Shown here: in pieces, positions 16,524-24,798 of the stretch
Layout of the letters: each line of letters begins with the position of its first letter
How positions within the stretch are numbered: position 1 is the stretch's first letter
Origin: Roseomonas haemaphysalidis
Lineage (GTDB): Bacteria; Pseudomonadota; Alphaproteobacteria; Acetobacterales; Acetobacteraceae
Assembly: GCF_017355405.1 (NCBI RefSeq)
Contig: NZ_CP061177.1
Coordinates: 1,657,001-1,721,000, forward strand
Direction: 5' to 3'
DNA: 64,000 nucleotides
Notes under the pieces: model-generated
Database searches by the model: none
Told to the model about the DNA's origin: nothing
The model's input: only the letters and a program-made list of their open reading frames with translations
Made by a program: the position numbers and the translations under genes

Positions 16524-18052
16524 TACCCGGCGGCCCCGATCAGGCTCCGGCCGGTCATCAGCGCCGGCTGCGGCAGGCCCAGCAGGGCCAGCAGCGTGGG
16601 GGCCACGTCGGCCAAGCGGCCCTCATGCAGCGTGGCGCCGGCGGCGCCGCCGACCAGCACCACCGGCACCGGGTTGGTGGTGTGGGCGGTGTGCGGGCCG
16701 CCCGTCACCGGGTCGCGCATCATCTCCGCATTGCCGTGGTCGGCGGTGACCAGCAGGGCGCCCCCGGCGGCGCGAATGGCGGCGACGACGCGGGCCAGCG
16801 CGGTGTCGGCGGCCTCGCAGGCCTGAATGGCGGCCGCCAAGCTGCCGGTGTGGCCCACCATGTCGGCATTGGCGAAGTTCAGGATGATCAGGTCGTAGCG
16901 CCCCGACCCGATGGCCTCCACCGCCTTGCCGGCGAGTTCCGGCGCCGACATCTCCGGCTGCAGGTCGTAGGTCGCGACCTTGGGGGAGGGGACCATGACG
17001 CGGTCCTCGCCCGGAAAGGGCGTTTCCTCGCCGCCGTTGAAGAAATAGGTGACGTGCGGGTACTTCTCGGTTTCGGCCATGCGCAGCTGGGTGCGGCCGG
17101 CGGCGGACACCACGCCGCCCAGCAGGTCGTGCATGGATTGCGGCGGAAACAGCGTGGCCTGCAGCGCGTCCAGCGCCACGGAATACTGCGTCATGCCGGC
17201 GGCGCCGACCAGCTTCGGCACCGGCGGGCGGGTGAAGCCCGCGAAGGCGGGGTCCAGCAGCGCGGTCATGATCTCGCGCACGCGGTCGGCGCGGAAGTTG
17301 AAGCACAGCACCGCATCGCCGTCGCGCATGCCGGCATAGCCGCCGATCACGGCGGCGGGGATGAACTCATCCGTCTTGCCGGCGGCATGGGCGGCCGAGA
17401 TCGCCGCGGCGGCCGAGGCGGCGGGCGCGCCCTCGCCACGCGCGATGGCGGCCCAGGCCTGGCTCACCCGTTCCCAGCGGTTGTCGCGGTCCATCGCGAA
17501 GTAGCGGCCGCACAGCGTGGCGATGCGGGCGCCGGGGGCGAGCTGCGGCTCGAAGCGGGCAAGGAACTCCGTGCTGCCCAGCGGCGCGGTGTCCCGGCCG
17601 TCGGTCCAGGCATGGATGGCGACGGGGATGCCGGCCTCGGCGAAGATGTTGGCCAGGGCCAGCCCGTGATCCTGATGGCTGTGCACGCCGCCGGGGGACA
17701 GCAGGCCCATCAGCTGCAGGGTGCCGCCGCTGGCGCGCAGCTTGGCCATCAGGTCCTGGACCTCCGGCAGCCGGGCCAGCGAGCCGTCGGCGATGGCGCG
17801 GCCGATGCGCGGCAGGTCCTGCATCACCACCCGCCCGGCGCCGAGGTTGAGGTGGCCGACCTCGGAATTGCCCATCTGCCCGTCCGGCAGGCCGACATCG
17901 GGGCCGCAGGTGTGCAGAAAGGCGCGCGGCCCGGCGGCCCAGAGCGCGTCGAAGCAGGGGGTCCGGGCTTGGCGCACGGCGTTGTCCGCCTCGTCCTCCC
18001 GCCAGCCCCAGCCATCGAGGATGACCAGCATCACGGGCTTGGGCTGCGGCAT
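16523..18052 (-). CDS. gpmI: 2,3-bisphosphoglycerate-independent phosphoglycerate mutase
   Basis: This glycolytic enzyme interconverts 3- and 2-phosphoglycerate through a phosphoserine, using two Mn(II) ions. The 509-residue protein has Asp13 in LVILDGWGWRE, the phosphoserine Ser63 in DGQMGNSEVGH, and the C-terminal metal motifs NFANADMVGHTG and TADHGNAE. The length is typical of the iPGM family. It is first in the run gpmI - envC-like - ctpA - yibQ-like - rppH, and its stop overlaps the next start. Confidence 0.97.
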   Translation of the reverse strand: MPQPKPVMLVILDGWGWREDEADNAVRQARTPCFDALWAAGPRAFLHTCGPDVGLPDGQMGNSEVGHLNLGAGRVVMQDLPRIGRAIADGSLARLPEVQDLMAKLRASGGTLQLMGLLSPGGVHSHQDHGLALANIFAEAGIPVAIHAWTDGRDTAPLGSTEFLARFEPQLAPGARIATLCGRYFAMDRDNRWERVSQAWAAIARGEGAPAASAAAAISAAHAAGKTDEFIPAAVIGGYAGMRDGDAVLCFNFRADRVREIMTALLDPAFAGFTRPPVPKLVGAAGMTQYSVALDALQATLFPPQSMHDLLGGVVSAAGRTQLRMAETEKYPHVTYFFNGGEETPFPGEDRVMVPSPKVATYDLQPEMSAPELAGKAVEAIGSGRYDLIILNFANADMVGHTGSLAAAIQACEAADTALARVVAAIRAAGGALLVTADHGNAEMMRDPVTGGPHTAHTTNPVPVVLVGGAAGATLHEGRLADVAPTLLALLGLPQPALMTGRSLIGAAG

Positions 18053-18209
18053 GGGCGGGGCTCTCCGGCGGTGGTGGGCGAAACTTGCCCCGGATTAGAC
18101 CCTGGGGGGCGGGTTTGCCAGGGGTGGGCGCGGGGACACAAGGCGGGGGCATCCGGACCTGACCGGGCCGCGAGGCGGTGCCCGGGGGAATGCCTGCCCC
18201 CGACCGTTG

Positions 18210-19232
18210 CTACGCCGGCAGGCGCAGCGCCTCTTCCGGCGGCAGGTAACGCGGGTCGTAGAGATCCTCCGCCCGCAGCGGGGCCGCGATGTTGAAGACG
18301 TCGCGCAGCGTGTCGATCGAGGCCTGGACACGCGGCATCGCCAAGTTGCCCATGCCGCCCTGCATCACCTCCGGCGTGCGGATGAACCCGAAATTGGCCA
18401 GCATGCGGGCCTTCTCGATATCGGCCGGTGCCGTCGGGTCGCGCTTGACCAGGGCGGCGATGGCAGCGTCCGGCGCGCGCCAGGCTTCGGCATGGCCGCG
18501 GGCGATGGCGCGGATCATGCCGGTCACCACCCTGGGGTTGGCCTCGGCATAGGAGCGGCGCACCAGCAGCGCGGTGGACAGCAGCGGCACGCCGGCATCG
18601 GCATAGCGCATGGACAGGATGTCGCCTTCCGCCACGCCCAGCGAGCGCAGGCTGAAGGCGCCGCTGATCTCGAAGCCGCTGATGGCATCCGCCTCGCGGC
18701 GCAGCAGCATCGGCTCGCGCAGCTGCGGCGTGACGCTGACCCAGGTGACGCTGGCGGGGTCCAGCCCCACGGCCTTGGCGAAGGCGGGGAAGAGCTGGCG
18801 GCCGGAATCGGTTTCGGGCGCCGCGATGCGCTTGCCGGCCAGGTCCTGCGGCTTGCCGATGCCGCGCCCCTTCAGCGCCATGACCGCCAGCGGGCTGCCC
18901 TGCTGGATCACCAGCGGCGCGATCACGTCCGTCTCTGGCGAGGCGAGGCGCATGCGGATGGTGGGCGACAGGTCGGCGATGCCGAAGGGATAGGCGCCGC
19001 TGGCCACCTTCACCGGCGTGTCGCCCGAGCCGAAGCCGCGATCGATGGACAGGTCGAGCCCTTCCTCGCGGAAGTAGCCCCGGTCCAGCGCCAGCAGATA
19101 AGGCGCCTGGGGACCCTGGAAGGCCCAGTCGAGGCAGAACTTCACCGGGGTCAGGGACTGGGCGCGCGCCAGGGCGGGCAGGGCAAGGGCGGCGGAGGCG
19201 CCGAGCAGAAGGGTGCGGCGGGTGGGCGTCAT
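18210..19232 (-). CDS. ABC transporter substrate-binding protein, NMT1/THI5 or SsuA type
   Basis: The 340-residue periplasmic binding protein has a leader of the form TRRTLLLGASAALALPALA, which is twin-arginine-like. The mature N terminus (VKFCLDWAFQGPQAPYLLALDRGYF) is the classical start of NMT1/THI5 and SsuA-like proteins that bind pyrimidines, sulfonates or related small molecules. The later stretch LAGKRIAAPETDSG agrees. No permease or ATPase adjoins it, but a permease/ATPase pair of the matching subfamily at 7276-8959 lacks a binding protein. Partnership of the two is inferred only. Confidence 0.88.
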   Translation of the reverse strand: MTPTRRTLLLGASAALALPALARAQSLTPVKFCLDWAFQGPQAPYLLALDRGYFREEGLDLSIDRGFGSGDTPVKVASGAYPFGIADLSPTIRMRLASPETDVIAPLVIQQGSPLAVMALKGRGIGKPQDLAGKRIAAPETDSGRQLFPAFAKAVGLDPASVTWVSVTPQLREPMLLRREADAISGFEISGAFSLRSLGVAEGDILSMRYADAGVPLLSTALLVRRSYAEANPRVVTGMIRAIARGHAEAWRAPDAAIAALVKRDPTAPADIEKARMLANFGFIRTPEVMQGGMGNLAMPRVQASIDTLRDVFNIAAPLRAEDLYDPRYLPPEEALRLPA

Positions 19233-19286
19233 GGGTGGCGGAGGCTCCGGAACTGCGTGCCGCCGGGCCCGGCCGGCGCTCCGCCC

Positions 19287-20075
19287 TCAGGCGTCGGCGC
19301 GCAGGCGCGGCAGCTGCTCGAAGCCCGGCTTGGCGAGGTAATAGCCCTGGAACAACGAAACGCCCAGGTCGCGCAGCGTGTCGTATTCAGCCGGCGTTTC
19401 CACTCCCTCGGCCACCAGCGCCACGCCCAGGTCGCGGCACATGGCGATCACGTGGCGCATGATGATGGCCTTCTTGGCGTCATGGTCCAGGCCGCGGATC
19501 AGGTCCATGTCCACCTTGACCACGTCCGGCTGGAACTTGGCCAGGAGGTTCAGGCCGGAATGGCCGGCGCCGAAGTCGTCGATCGCGGTGCGGAACCCCA
19601 TCTCGCGGTAGCTGTGCAGGATGTGCAGCAGGTGGGCCGGGTCGCGCATCACCTCCTGCTCGGTCACCTCGAACATCAGCGAACGGGCGGGAAAGGCGCT
19701 GCGCTCGGCCGCCGCCAGCGTGGCGCGGATGCAGGCGCGCGGCTCGTACACGGCATTGGGCAAGAAGTTGATGGACAGCAGCGCGCCGGTGGCCGGCAGG
19801 CCGAGACGCGAGGCCAGCTCGATGGCCGTGACGCGGCAGCGCTGGTCAAAGGCATAGCGGTTGCCGTCCTGCACCTGCGACAGCACGCTGCCCGCCCCTT
19901 CGCCGCCCTTGCCGCGCACCAGCGCCTCATAGGCGAAGACGCCGGCCACGCCGTCATCGCCGCTGGTGAAGATGGGCTGGAAGGCCATGGAGATCGGCAT
20001 GGAAAAGCCCTGGCCATCCCGGCAGCCTTCACAGCGCGCGGGGGCAGGGTCGGCAACCGGTGCATCACGGGTCAT
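19287..20075 (-). CDS. stand-alone EAL-domain cyclic-di-GMP phosphodiesterase
   Basis: The 262-residue soluble protein is almost only an EAL domain. Visible motifs are YEALVRG (the EAL signature), NFLPNAVYEP, FEVTEQE, IDDFGAGHSGLNLL, KVDMDLIRG and VAEGVETPAE, ending in QGYYLAKP. The metal and catalytic acidic residues and lysine appear intact, so hydrolysis of c-di-GMP to pGpG is likely. A CEGC pair near residues 15-18 in the short N-terminal extension could be redox- or metal-related, which is speculation. An 8-base inverted repeat lies 37 bases upstream of the start. Confidence 0.93.
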   Translation of the reverse strand: MTRDAPVADPAPARCEGCRDGQGFSMPISMAFQPIFTSGDDGVAGVFAYEALVRGKGGEGAGSVLSQVQDGNRYAFDQRCRVTAIELASRLGLPATGALLSINFLPNAVYEPRACIRATLAAAERSAFPARSLMFEVTEQEVMRDPAHLLHILHSYREMGFRTAIDDFGAGHSGLNLLAKFQPDVVKVDMDLIRGLDHDAKKAIIMRHVIAMCRDLGVALVAEGVETPAEYDTLRDLGVSLFQGYYLAKPGFEQLPRLRADA

Positions 20076-20111
20076 GCGGAATGTCCAAGCACATCCGCGG
20101 CGACCATGCGC

Positions 20112-20132
20112 CAGGAAATGTCAAATTTCCTG
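20112..20132. promoter_or_regulatory. inverted repeat upstream of the EAL gene
   Basis: CAGGAAAT (20112-20119), a five-base spacer GTCAA, and its exact complement ATTTCCTG (20125-20132) lie in an unusually AT-rich patch 37 bases upstream of the EAL start. It could be an operator for a dimeric regulator or an RNA hairpin in the leader. Confidence 0.35.
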
Positions 20133-20188
20133 AAATTTTCCGCAAATATCGCTCTGGCCGTCAAAGGCTGTGGCAGCCGGGGTGGCGG

Positions 20189-20551
20189 TCAGTCCTCGTG
20201 TCCCTCGGTCAGGCGCATCGCCTTCCAGGTGGCCCAGATGCCGAGCGACAGCATCAGCACCAGGATCACCGAGTAGAAGACCCGGCCGGTCTTGGCGATG
20301 TCGGCGATCACGAAGTCGAGGTTGATCATCAGCAGCGACAGCATCAGCCCGCTGTACAGCGCCCAGGCCGCGACCAGCACGGCGGGACCGGTGGCGCGGG
20401 CGCGCCAGGCCGCCCAGAACAGCACGGCGGCAACGGCCAGGTCATCCAGCGCGAGCGGAATGAAATGCGGGTCGCCCCAGCGCCGGGCAATCTCGCCGCT
20501 GGCGACCAGAAAGCCGATCATCACGGCCAGGATCTGCAGCAGGACCTTCAC
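20189..20551 (-). CDS. small four-helix membrane protein of unknown function
   Basis: This 120-residue protein is mostly hydrophobic, with segments at about 3-18, 36-50, 55-78 and 88-110. I do not recognise the family. The start is a GTG with AGGAGA seven to ten bases upstream, a good ribosome binding site, so expression is likely. It lies between the EAL gene and the peptide ABC permease genes, all on the minus strand but separated by about 110 bases on each side, so no operon is evident. Confidence 0.7.
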   Translation of the reverse strand: MKVLLQILAVMIGFLVASGEIARRWGDPHFIPLALDDLAVAAVLFWAAWRARATGPAVLVAAWALYSGLMLSLLMINLDFVIADIAKTGRVFYSVILVLMLSLGIWATWKAMRLTEGHED

Positions 20552-20671
20552 GCGGGCTGTCTCCTGGCCATGCGGGTGCGCCGAATCGGAAGCGCGGCCA
20601 TTGATGGTATCACGGTGCCGCCGCCTTCATCATCCCCGCTTTGCACCGGCCGATCCAGCCATCAGCCCCGC

Positions 20672-21499
20672 TCACTCCCCCGCGCGGGACACGCCGTCGG
20701 CCAGCAATCCGCAGGCGGCGACGGCCAGCAGGATGGCCAGGCCGGGCCACAGCGCCGCCAAGGGTGCCGCGAAGACCGCCTCCTGCGCATTGGCCAGCAT
20801 GTTGCCCCAGGACGGTGCCGGCGGCTGGATGCCGAGGCCCAGGAAGCTCAGCACGCTTTCCGCCAGAATGGCGCCGGCGACGGCCAGGGCGGTGGCGACC
20901 GCCACGGGGGCCGCGATGCCGGGCAGCACGTGGCGGCGCAGCAGACGTGCCTCGGAAACGCCCAGGGCGCGCGCGGCCCGCACATAGTCTGTGGCCAGCA
21001 CGGACAGCGTGGCGGCGCGCGCCAGCCGCGCCACGCCCACCCAGCCGAACAGCACCAGGATGACCGTGATGCGCAGCATGTCCGTCCAGGCCTCGCCGCG
21101 TGGCAGGCCGAGACGGGCGGGGTCGATGGCCGCCAGCAGCACCAGCAGCGGCAGGGCGGGCAGCGCCAGCAGCCCGTCGGCTAGGCGCATCAGCACGGCA
21201 TCCACCCAGCCGCCACGCCAGGCGGCCAGCACCCCCAGCGCGGTGCCAAGCAGGCTCGCCGCCAGCGCCGCCGAAAGGCCGACGGCCAGCGAGACGCGGG
21301 CGCCGTAGAACAGCCGCAGCAGGATGTCCCGCCCCAACTCGTCGGCGCCCAGCGGATGCGCGGCGGAGGCGGGCTCGTAGCGGGCGAAGAGATCGGGCGC
21401 GAAGGGATCGGCGCCCAGCCAGTGTTGCAGCAGCGGTGCCCCCAGCGCGGCCAGCGCCAGCAGCGCCAGGATGCCGAGGCCGAGGCGGGCGCGCGTCAC
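20672..21499 (-). CDS. peptide-type ABC transporter permease, DppC/OppC family
   Basis: The 275-residue inner-membrane permease has the OppC/DppC landmarks HPLGADELGRDILLRLFYGARVS (split over the N-terminal periplasmic part) and the EAA loop DYVRAARALGVSEARLLRRH, then ESVLSFLGLGIQPPAPSWG near the C terminus. Its GTG start overlaps the stop of the upstream permease (GTGA, 21496-21499). It is third in a binding protein - DppB - DppC unit that has no ATPase gene after it: the next gene downstream encodes an unrelated membrane protein. Confidence 0.92.
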   Translation of the reverse strand: MTRARLGLGILALLALAALGAPLLQHWLGADPFAPDLFARYEPASAAHPLGADELGRDILLRLFYGARVSLAVGLSAALAASLLGTALGVLAAWRGGWVDAVLMRLADGLLALPALPLLVLLAAIDPARLGLPRGEAWTDMLRITVILVLFGWVGVARLARAATLSVLATDYVRAARALGVSEARLLRRHVLPGIAAPVAVATALAVAGAILAESVLSFLGLGIQPPAPSWGNMLANAQEAVFAAPLAALWPGLAILLAVAACGLLADGVSRAGE

Positions 21500-22428
21500 G
21501 CCGCTTCCAGCCGCGGGTCGAGCCAGCGTTGGGCGACATCGGCCGCCAGCGTCGCCAGCATGGTGACCAGCGCCACCAGCAGCAGCGCCAGCAGGGCGAG
21601 GTTGTAGTCGTTGCCCATGACGGAGTCATACAGCAGCTTGCCCATGCCAGGGCGGGCGAAGACCGTTTCCGTCACCAGCGCGCCGGACACAAGGCCGCCG
21701 ACATCCAGCGCCAGCAGGGTCAGCAGCGGCACGCCGGCATTGGGCAGGGCGTGGCGCCACAGCACCCGGGCTTCCGTGGCCCCGCGTGCCCGCGCGCTGC
21801 GCGCCCAGGGCTGGCGCAGCGCCTCGGTGAGCGCCGCCGCCGCATGCCGCGCATAGGCGGCGAGCTGGCCGAAGGCGATGGTGGCGACCGGCAGCACCAG
21901 AAAGGACAGCGCGGACTGCCCCGCCCCCGGCAGCCCGCCCGCCGGCAGCCAGCCCAGCCAGACGGCGAAGAAGATGACCAGCAGGATGCCCAGCCAGAAG
22001 GATGGCGTCGCCTGCGCCAGCAGCGCCAGCCCGTCGACAAAGCCCGCGAGGCGCGGCCGCGCCGCCGCCAGCGCCCCCAGCGCCACGCCCAGCACGGCGG
22101 CGATGGCCACGGCGGCGCCGACCAGCGCCAGGGTGGAGCGCAGCGCCGGCCACAGCACGGCGATGGCGGGCTGCGCGAAGAGCCGGGAATAGCCGAACTC
22201 GCCGCGCGCGAGGCCGCCAAGCCAGGCGAGGTATCGTTGCAGCAACGGCTGGTCCAGCCCGTGCAGGGCGCGCAGCCGGGCCACGTCCTCGGCCGTCAGC
22301 TTCGGATCGGACATCAGGGCCAGGGAGGCGGGGTCGCCCGGCATCAGCCCGATCGCCAGCCAGGCGGCGAGCGAGAGCAGCAGCAGGGTGAGCGCGATCT
22401 GCGGCAACCGCGCCAGCACCAATCTCAC
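21496..22428 (-). CDS. peptide-type ABC transporter permease, DppB/OppB family
   Basis: The 310-residue partner permease has the family N terminus (RLPQIALTLLLLSLAAWLAI, then LMPGDPA), the loop LRALHGLDQPLLQRYLAWL and the conserved SGALVTETVFARPGMGKLLYD. A longer open frame starts at 22536, but the GTG at 22428 overlaps the binding-protein stop as GTGA (22425-22428) and gives the normal length. Translational coupling through both junctions indicates a single operon with the genes on either side. Confidence 0.92.
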   Translation of the reverse strand: MRLVLARLPQIALTLLLLSLAAWLAIGLMPGDPASLALMSDPKLTAEDVARLRALHGLDQPLLQRYLAWLGGLARGEFGYSRLFAQPAIAVLWPALRSTLALVGAAVAIAAVLGVALGALAAARPRLAGFVDGLALLAQATPSFWLGILLVIFFAVWLGWLPAGGLPGAGQSALSFLVLPVATIAFGQLAAYARHAAAALTEALRQPWARSARARGATEARVLWRHALPNAGVPLLTLLALDVGGLVSGALVTETVFARPGMGKLLYDSVMGNDYNLALLALLLVALVTMLATLAADVAQRWLDPRLEAA

Positions 22429-24077
22429 GGCGAAACCTTCCACTCCGACACCCAAAGCGAGGAGTAGTTCTGGTGCCCGGTGGGCCGCACGCCTTGCAGC
22501 CAGCGCGGCCAGACATGCGCCTCGGACCGGTGCCACAGCGGCAGGGCCGGCAGCTCAGTGGCGATCACCTTCTGCAATTCGGACCACAGGGGGCGGCGCT
22601 TGGTGGGGTCCAGTTCCAACGGCAGGGCCTCGATCAGCCGGTCGGCCTCGGGGTTGAAAAAGCCGGGGTAGTTCTGGCCGGACCAGTTGCGCGCGGCGGT
22701 CGGGATCTCGTCGCTGAAGAACAGCGTGCGCGGCACGTTTTCCGGGCTGCTGACCCAGGCGAACATCGCCATGCCCGCGAAGCGCCGCTTGCTCACCGTT
22801 TCGCCGAAGAACACGCGGGCCGGCTCGTTGCGGATGCGCGCCTCGGCCCCCACCGCGCGCCACTGGCCGGCCAGCACCTGCTGCACCTGCTCGCGCGCCC
22901 GGTTGCCGGCGGTGGTCATCAGGTCGAAGGACAGCGTCTCGCCTGCGGCATTGCGGCGGATGCCGCCGGGGCCGGGCATCCAGCCGGCTTCCTCCAGCAG
23001 CGCGCGGGCCCGCGCGGGGTCGTAGTTCCAGGCGGGGACACCGGGGTCGAACATCGGGTCCTCCGGGTGCACGTTGCCCAGCGCCACCGGCTGCCGCCCG
23101 TCATACAGCCGCGCCACGATCTGCGCCCGGTCGGCCGCCAGCAGCAGCGCCTGCCGCACCCGGCGATCCTTCAGGATCGGGTTGTCCAGGTTGATGTCGA
23201 TGTGCTCGTAGGTCAGGCCGGGGCGGTAGTTGAACCGAAAGCGGTCTCCCGTGCGCTTTTCCAGCGCCACCACCTGCTCCAGCGGCAGGCCCAGCTCGCC
23301 CGCCACCATGTCCACCTGCCCGGCCAGCAGTTGCGCTTCCATGGCCGCCGTGTTCTCCACCGTGCGGACCTGGATGCGGTTGAAAGCGGGCGCCGGTCCC
23401 GCCCAATGCGCGTTGCGCTCCAGCGTCACCCCCGCGCCCGGCTGCACGGCGCCGATGCGGTAGGGGCCGTTCCACAGCGCGGGGTCGGTGGTCGCCGTCT
23501 CGTAGCGGCTGCGGGTGCGATAGCCGGCCTTGTCCGCTTCCCAGATCGGCCGCTCGATCCGCGCCGGCAGCGGCTGGAACTGGCCGAGCCCGGCATAGTC
23601 GAAGGTCACCTTGTCGAAGCGGATCGTGAAGCGCCGCGCGTCCTCGATGATGAACTCATAGGCGGAGCGGTAGAATTCGGCGGGGCCGAAGCCGGTTTCG
23701 AAGGCCCGCCCGGCTTCCCAGGCGAAGCGCAGGTCCTCGGTGCTGACCGGCGTGCCGTCGCCCCACGTCTCGCCCTCCCGCAGCGTCCAGGTGATGCGGA
23801 TGCCGGGCTTGCCGTCCGGCGTCGTTTCCCGCACCGCCTGGCCGTTCTCCAGGCTGGGCAACGCCGTGCAGGACAGGCAGGCGAGCTTCCAGTCCTCGCC
23901 ATAGGCGGTGACGGGCCGCAGCACGAAGCCGCCGATATAGGCCTTGGCGGCCATGCTCTCGATGTTTGGGTGGAAGTTGCCCGGATACTGCGTGATGCCG
24001 ATCGTCAGGCTGTCCCGCGCCGGCTGGGCCAGGGCAGGGGTGGCGAGGAGCAGCAGGGCGGCGAGGGCTTTGCGCAT
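22425..24077 (-). CDS. peptide-type ABC transporter substrate-binding protein (SBP family 5)
   Basis: The 550-residue periplasmic binding protein has a signal peptide (MRKALAALLLLATPALAQ) and SBP_bac_5 features: FHPNIESMAAKAYIGGFV near the start, TWTLREGETWGDGTPVSTED, YEHIDINLDN, and DRRVRQALLLAADR. The ligand cannot be told from sequence; family members bind oligopeptides, nickel, opines or glycosides. It heads a three-gene unit with two permeases. A long inverted-repeat element sits immediately upstream of its start. Confidence 0.92.
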   Translation of the reverse strand: MRKALAALLLLATPALAQPARDSLTIGITQYPGNFHPNIESMAAKAYIGGFVLRPVTAYGEDWKLACLSCTALPSLENGQAVRETTPDGKPGIRITWTLREGETWGDGTPVSTEDLRFAWEAGRAFETGFGPAEFYRSAYEFIIEDARRFTIRFDKVTFDYAGLGQFQPLPARIERPIWEADKAGYRTRSRYETATTDPALWNGPYRIGAVQPGAGVTLERNAHWAGPAPAFNRIQVRTVENTAAMEAQLLAGQVDMVAGELGLPLEQVVALEKRTGDRFRFNYRPGLTYEHIDINLDNPILKDRRVRQALLLAADRAQIVARLYDGRQPVALGNVHPEDPMFDPGVPAWNYDPARARALLEEAGWMPGPGGIRRNAAGETLSFDLMTTAGNRAREQVQQVLAGQWRAVGAEARIRNEPARVFFGETVSKRRFAGMAMFAWVSSPENVPRTLFFSDEIPTAARNWSGQNYPGFFNPEADRLIEALPLELDPTKRRPLWSELQKVIATELPALPLWHRSEAHVWPRWLQGVRPTGHQNYSSLWVSEWKVSP

Positions 24078-24111
24078 GACCGCGATGATGCCGCCTGGGG
24101 CTGGGTGGGAG

Positions 24112-24264
24112 AAGGCCGGGGGAAAGAATTCCCCCGGACCCCCATCCTCTTTTTATCTGTCTTGCTGGTGCGCCGGGCTGAAGCGTTCCGCTTCCATGGC
24201 CATCACCGGAAAACAGACAGAAAAAAGATGGGGGGGTCCGGGGGGAATTCATTCCCCCCGGCTT
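24112..24264. repeat. long imperfect inverted repeat, copy 1 of a dispersed element
   Basis: The left arm (24112-24160) and right arm (24211-24264) are near-complementary over about 48 bases, around a 50-base centre. Each arm is itself a hairpin: GGCCGGGGG-AAAGAATT-CCCCCGG on the left and the matching CCGGGGGGAATGAATT form on the right, followed outward-to-inward by CCCCCAT and a T-rich run (CTCTTTTTATCTGT). A second copy with the same plan lies at 35377-35552. It fills the gap between the cupin gene stop and the binding-protein start. The T-runs suggest terminator activity in both directions. Confidence 0.85.
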
Positions 24265-24268
24265 TTCT

Positions 24269-24730
24269 TCACGGCACCGGCTGCGTATCCCCCGCCCGCT
24301 GCGGCGGCAGCTTGATGGCCAGCGCGCGGAACCGCCCGGTGCTGGCGCGCGACCCGGCATGGACGGTGCCGCGCGGGATGATCACCAGGTCCCCCGGCTT
24401 CACCTGCTGCTCGGTGTCGCCCAGCCAGAAGGAGCCCTCGCCGGCCAGGATGAGCTGGATCTCGTCGCTGCCGGAATGGGTGTGGCGCAAGACGTTGCCG
24501 CTTTGCACGCTGACCGTGCCGTCCGGCGTCGCCGCGAGCAGGCGGGAGCGCAGGTCGGTGCCGGCCACCAGGGGACCGATCTCATCCTCGGTCATGGTGG
24601 ACAGGTTGACGATGCGGGGTTGCAGCGGCGGCGGCGCGGTCTGCGCGCCGGCGGCGGGAACAAGGTGCTGGGCCAGCAGCCCGGCGGCAAAGGCGGCGGC
24701 GAAGCCGGCGCAGGCGAGGGAAAGGCGCAT
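24269..24730 (-). CDS. exported cupin-domain protein
   Basis: The 153-residue protein has a signal sequence or anchor at about 1-25 (LACAGFAAAFAAGLLAQ) and a single cupin barrel. Metal-ligand-type residues are in HTHSGSDEIQLILAGEGSF (motif 1, two His and a Glu) and PGDLVIIPRGTVHAG (motif 2, one His). This is the pattern of metal-binding cupins, but the activity is unknown. The ATG at 24730 follows GGAGG and a perfect 10-base hairpin. An in-frame upstream start (24766) would run through that hairpin. Downstream is the inverted-repeat element. Confidence 0.82.
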   Translation of the reverse strand: MRLSLACAGFAAAFAAGLLAQHLVPAAGAQTAPPPLQPRIVNLSTMTEDEIGPLVAGTDLRSRLLAATPDGTVSVQSGNVLRHTHSGSDEIQLILAGEGSFWLGDTEQQVKPGDLVIIPRGTVHAGSRASTGRFRALAIKLPPQRAGDTQPVP

Positions 24731-24743
24731 TCCTGGTGGTCCT

Positions 24744-24769
24744 CCGGTGCGTGTGCTTCCACGCACCGG
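24744..24769 (-). promoter_or_regulatory. perfect hairpin just upstream of the cupin ribosome binding site
   Basis: CCGGTGCGTG (24744-24753) and CACGCACCGG (24760-24769) are exact complements around a six-base loop. On the minus strand the structure ends directly at the GGAGG element of the cupin gene. It lies 30 bases after the stop of the upstream isomerase gene, so it could be a T-less terminator or a translation-modulating hairpin. Confidence 0.5.
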
Positions 24770-24798
24770 GGATCATGCGCCCGTGGCCGCGGGCCGCG

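Noticed and set aside
15024..16826. Plus-strand frame rich in Gly/Arg/Gln opposite the EnvC-like gene
   Set aside because: It mirrors the repetitive Ala/Glu/Arg coiled-coil coding of the EnvC-like gene; shadow frame.
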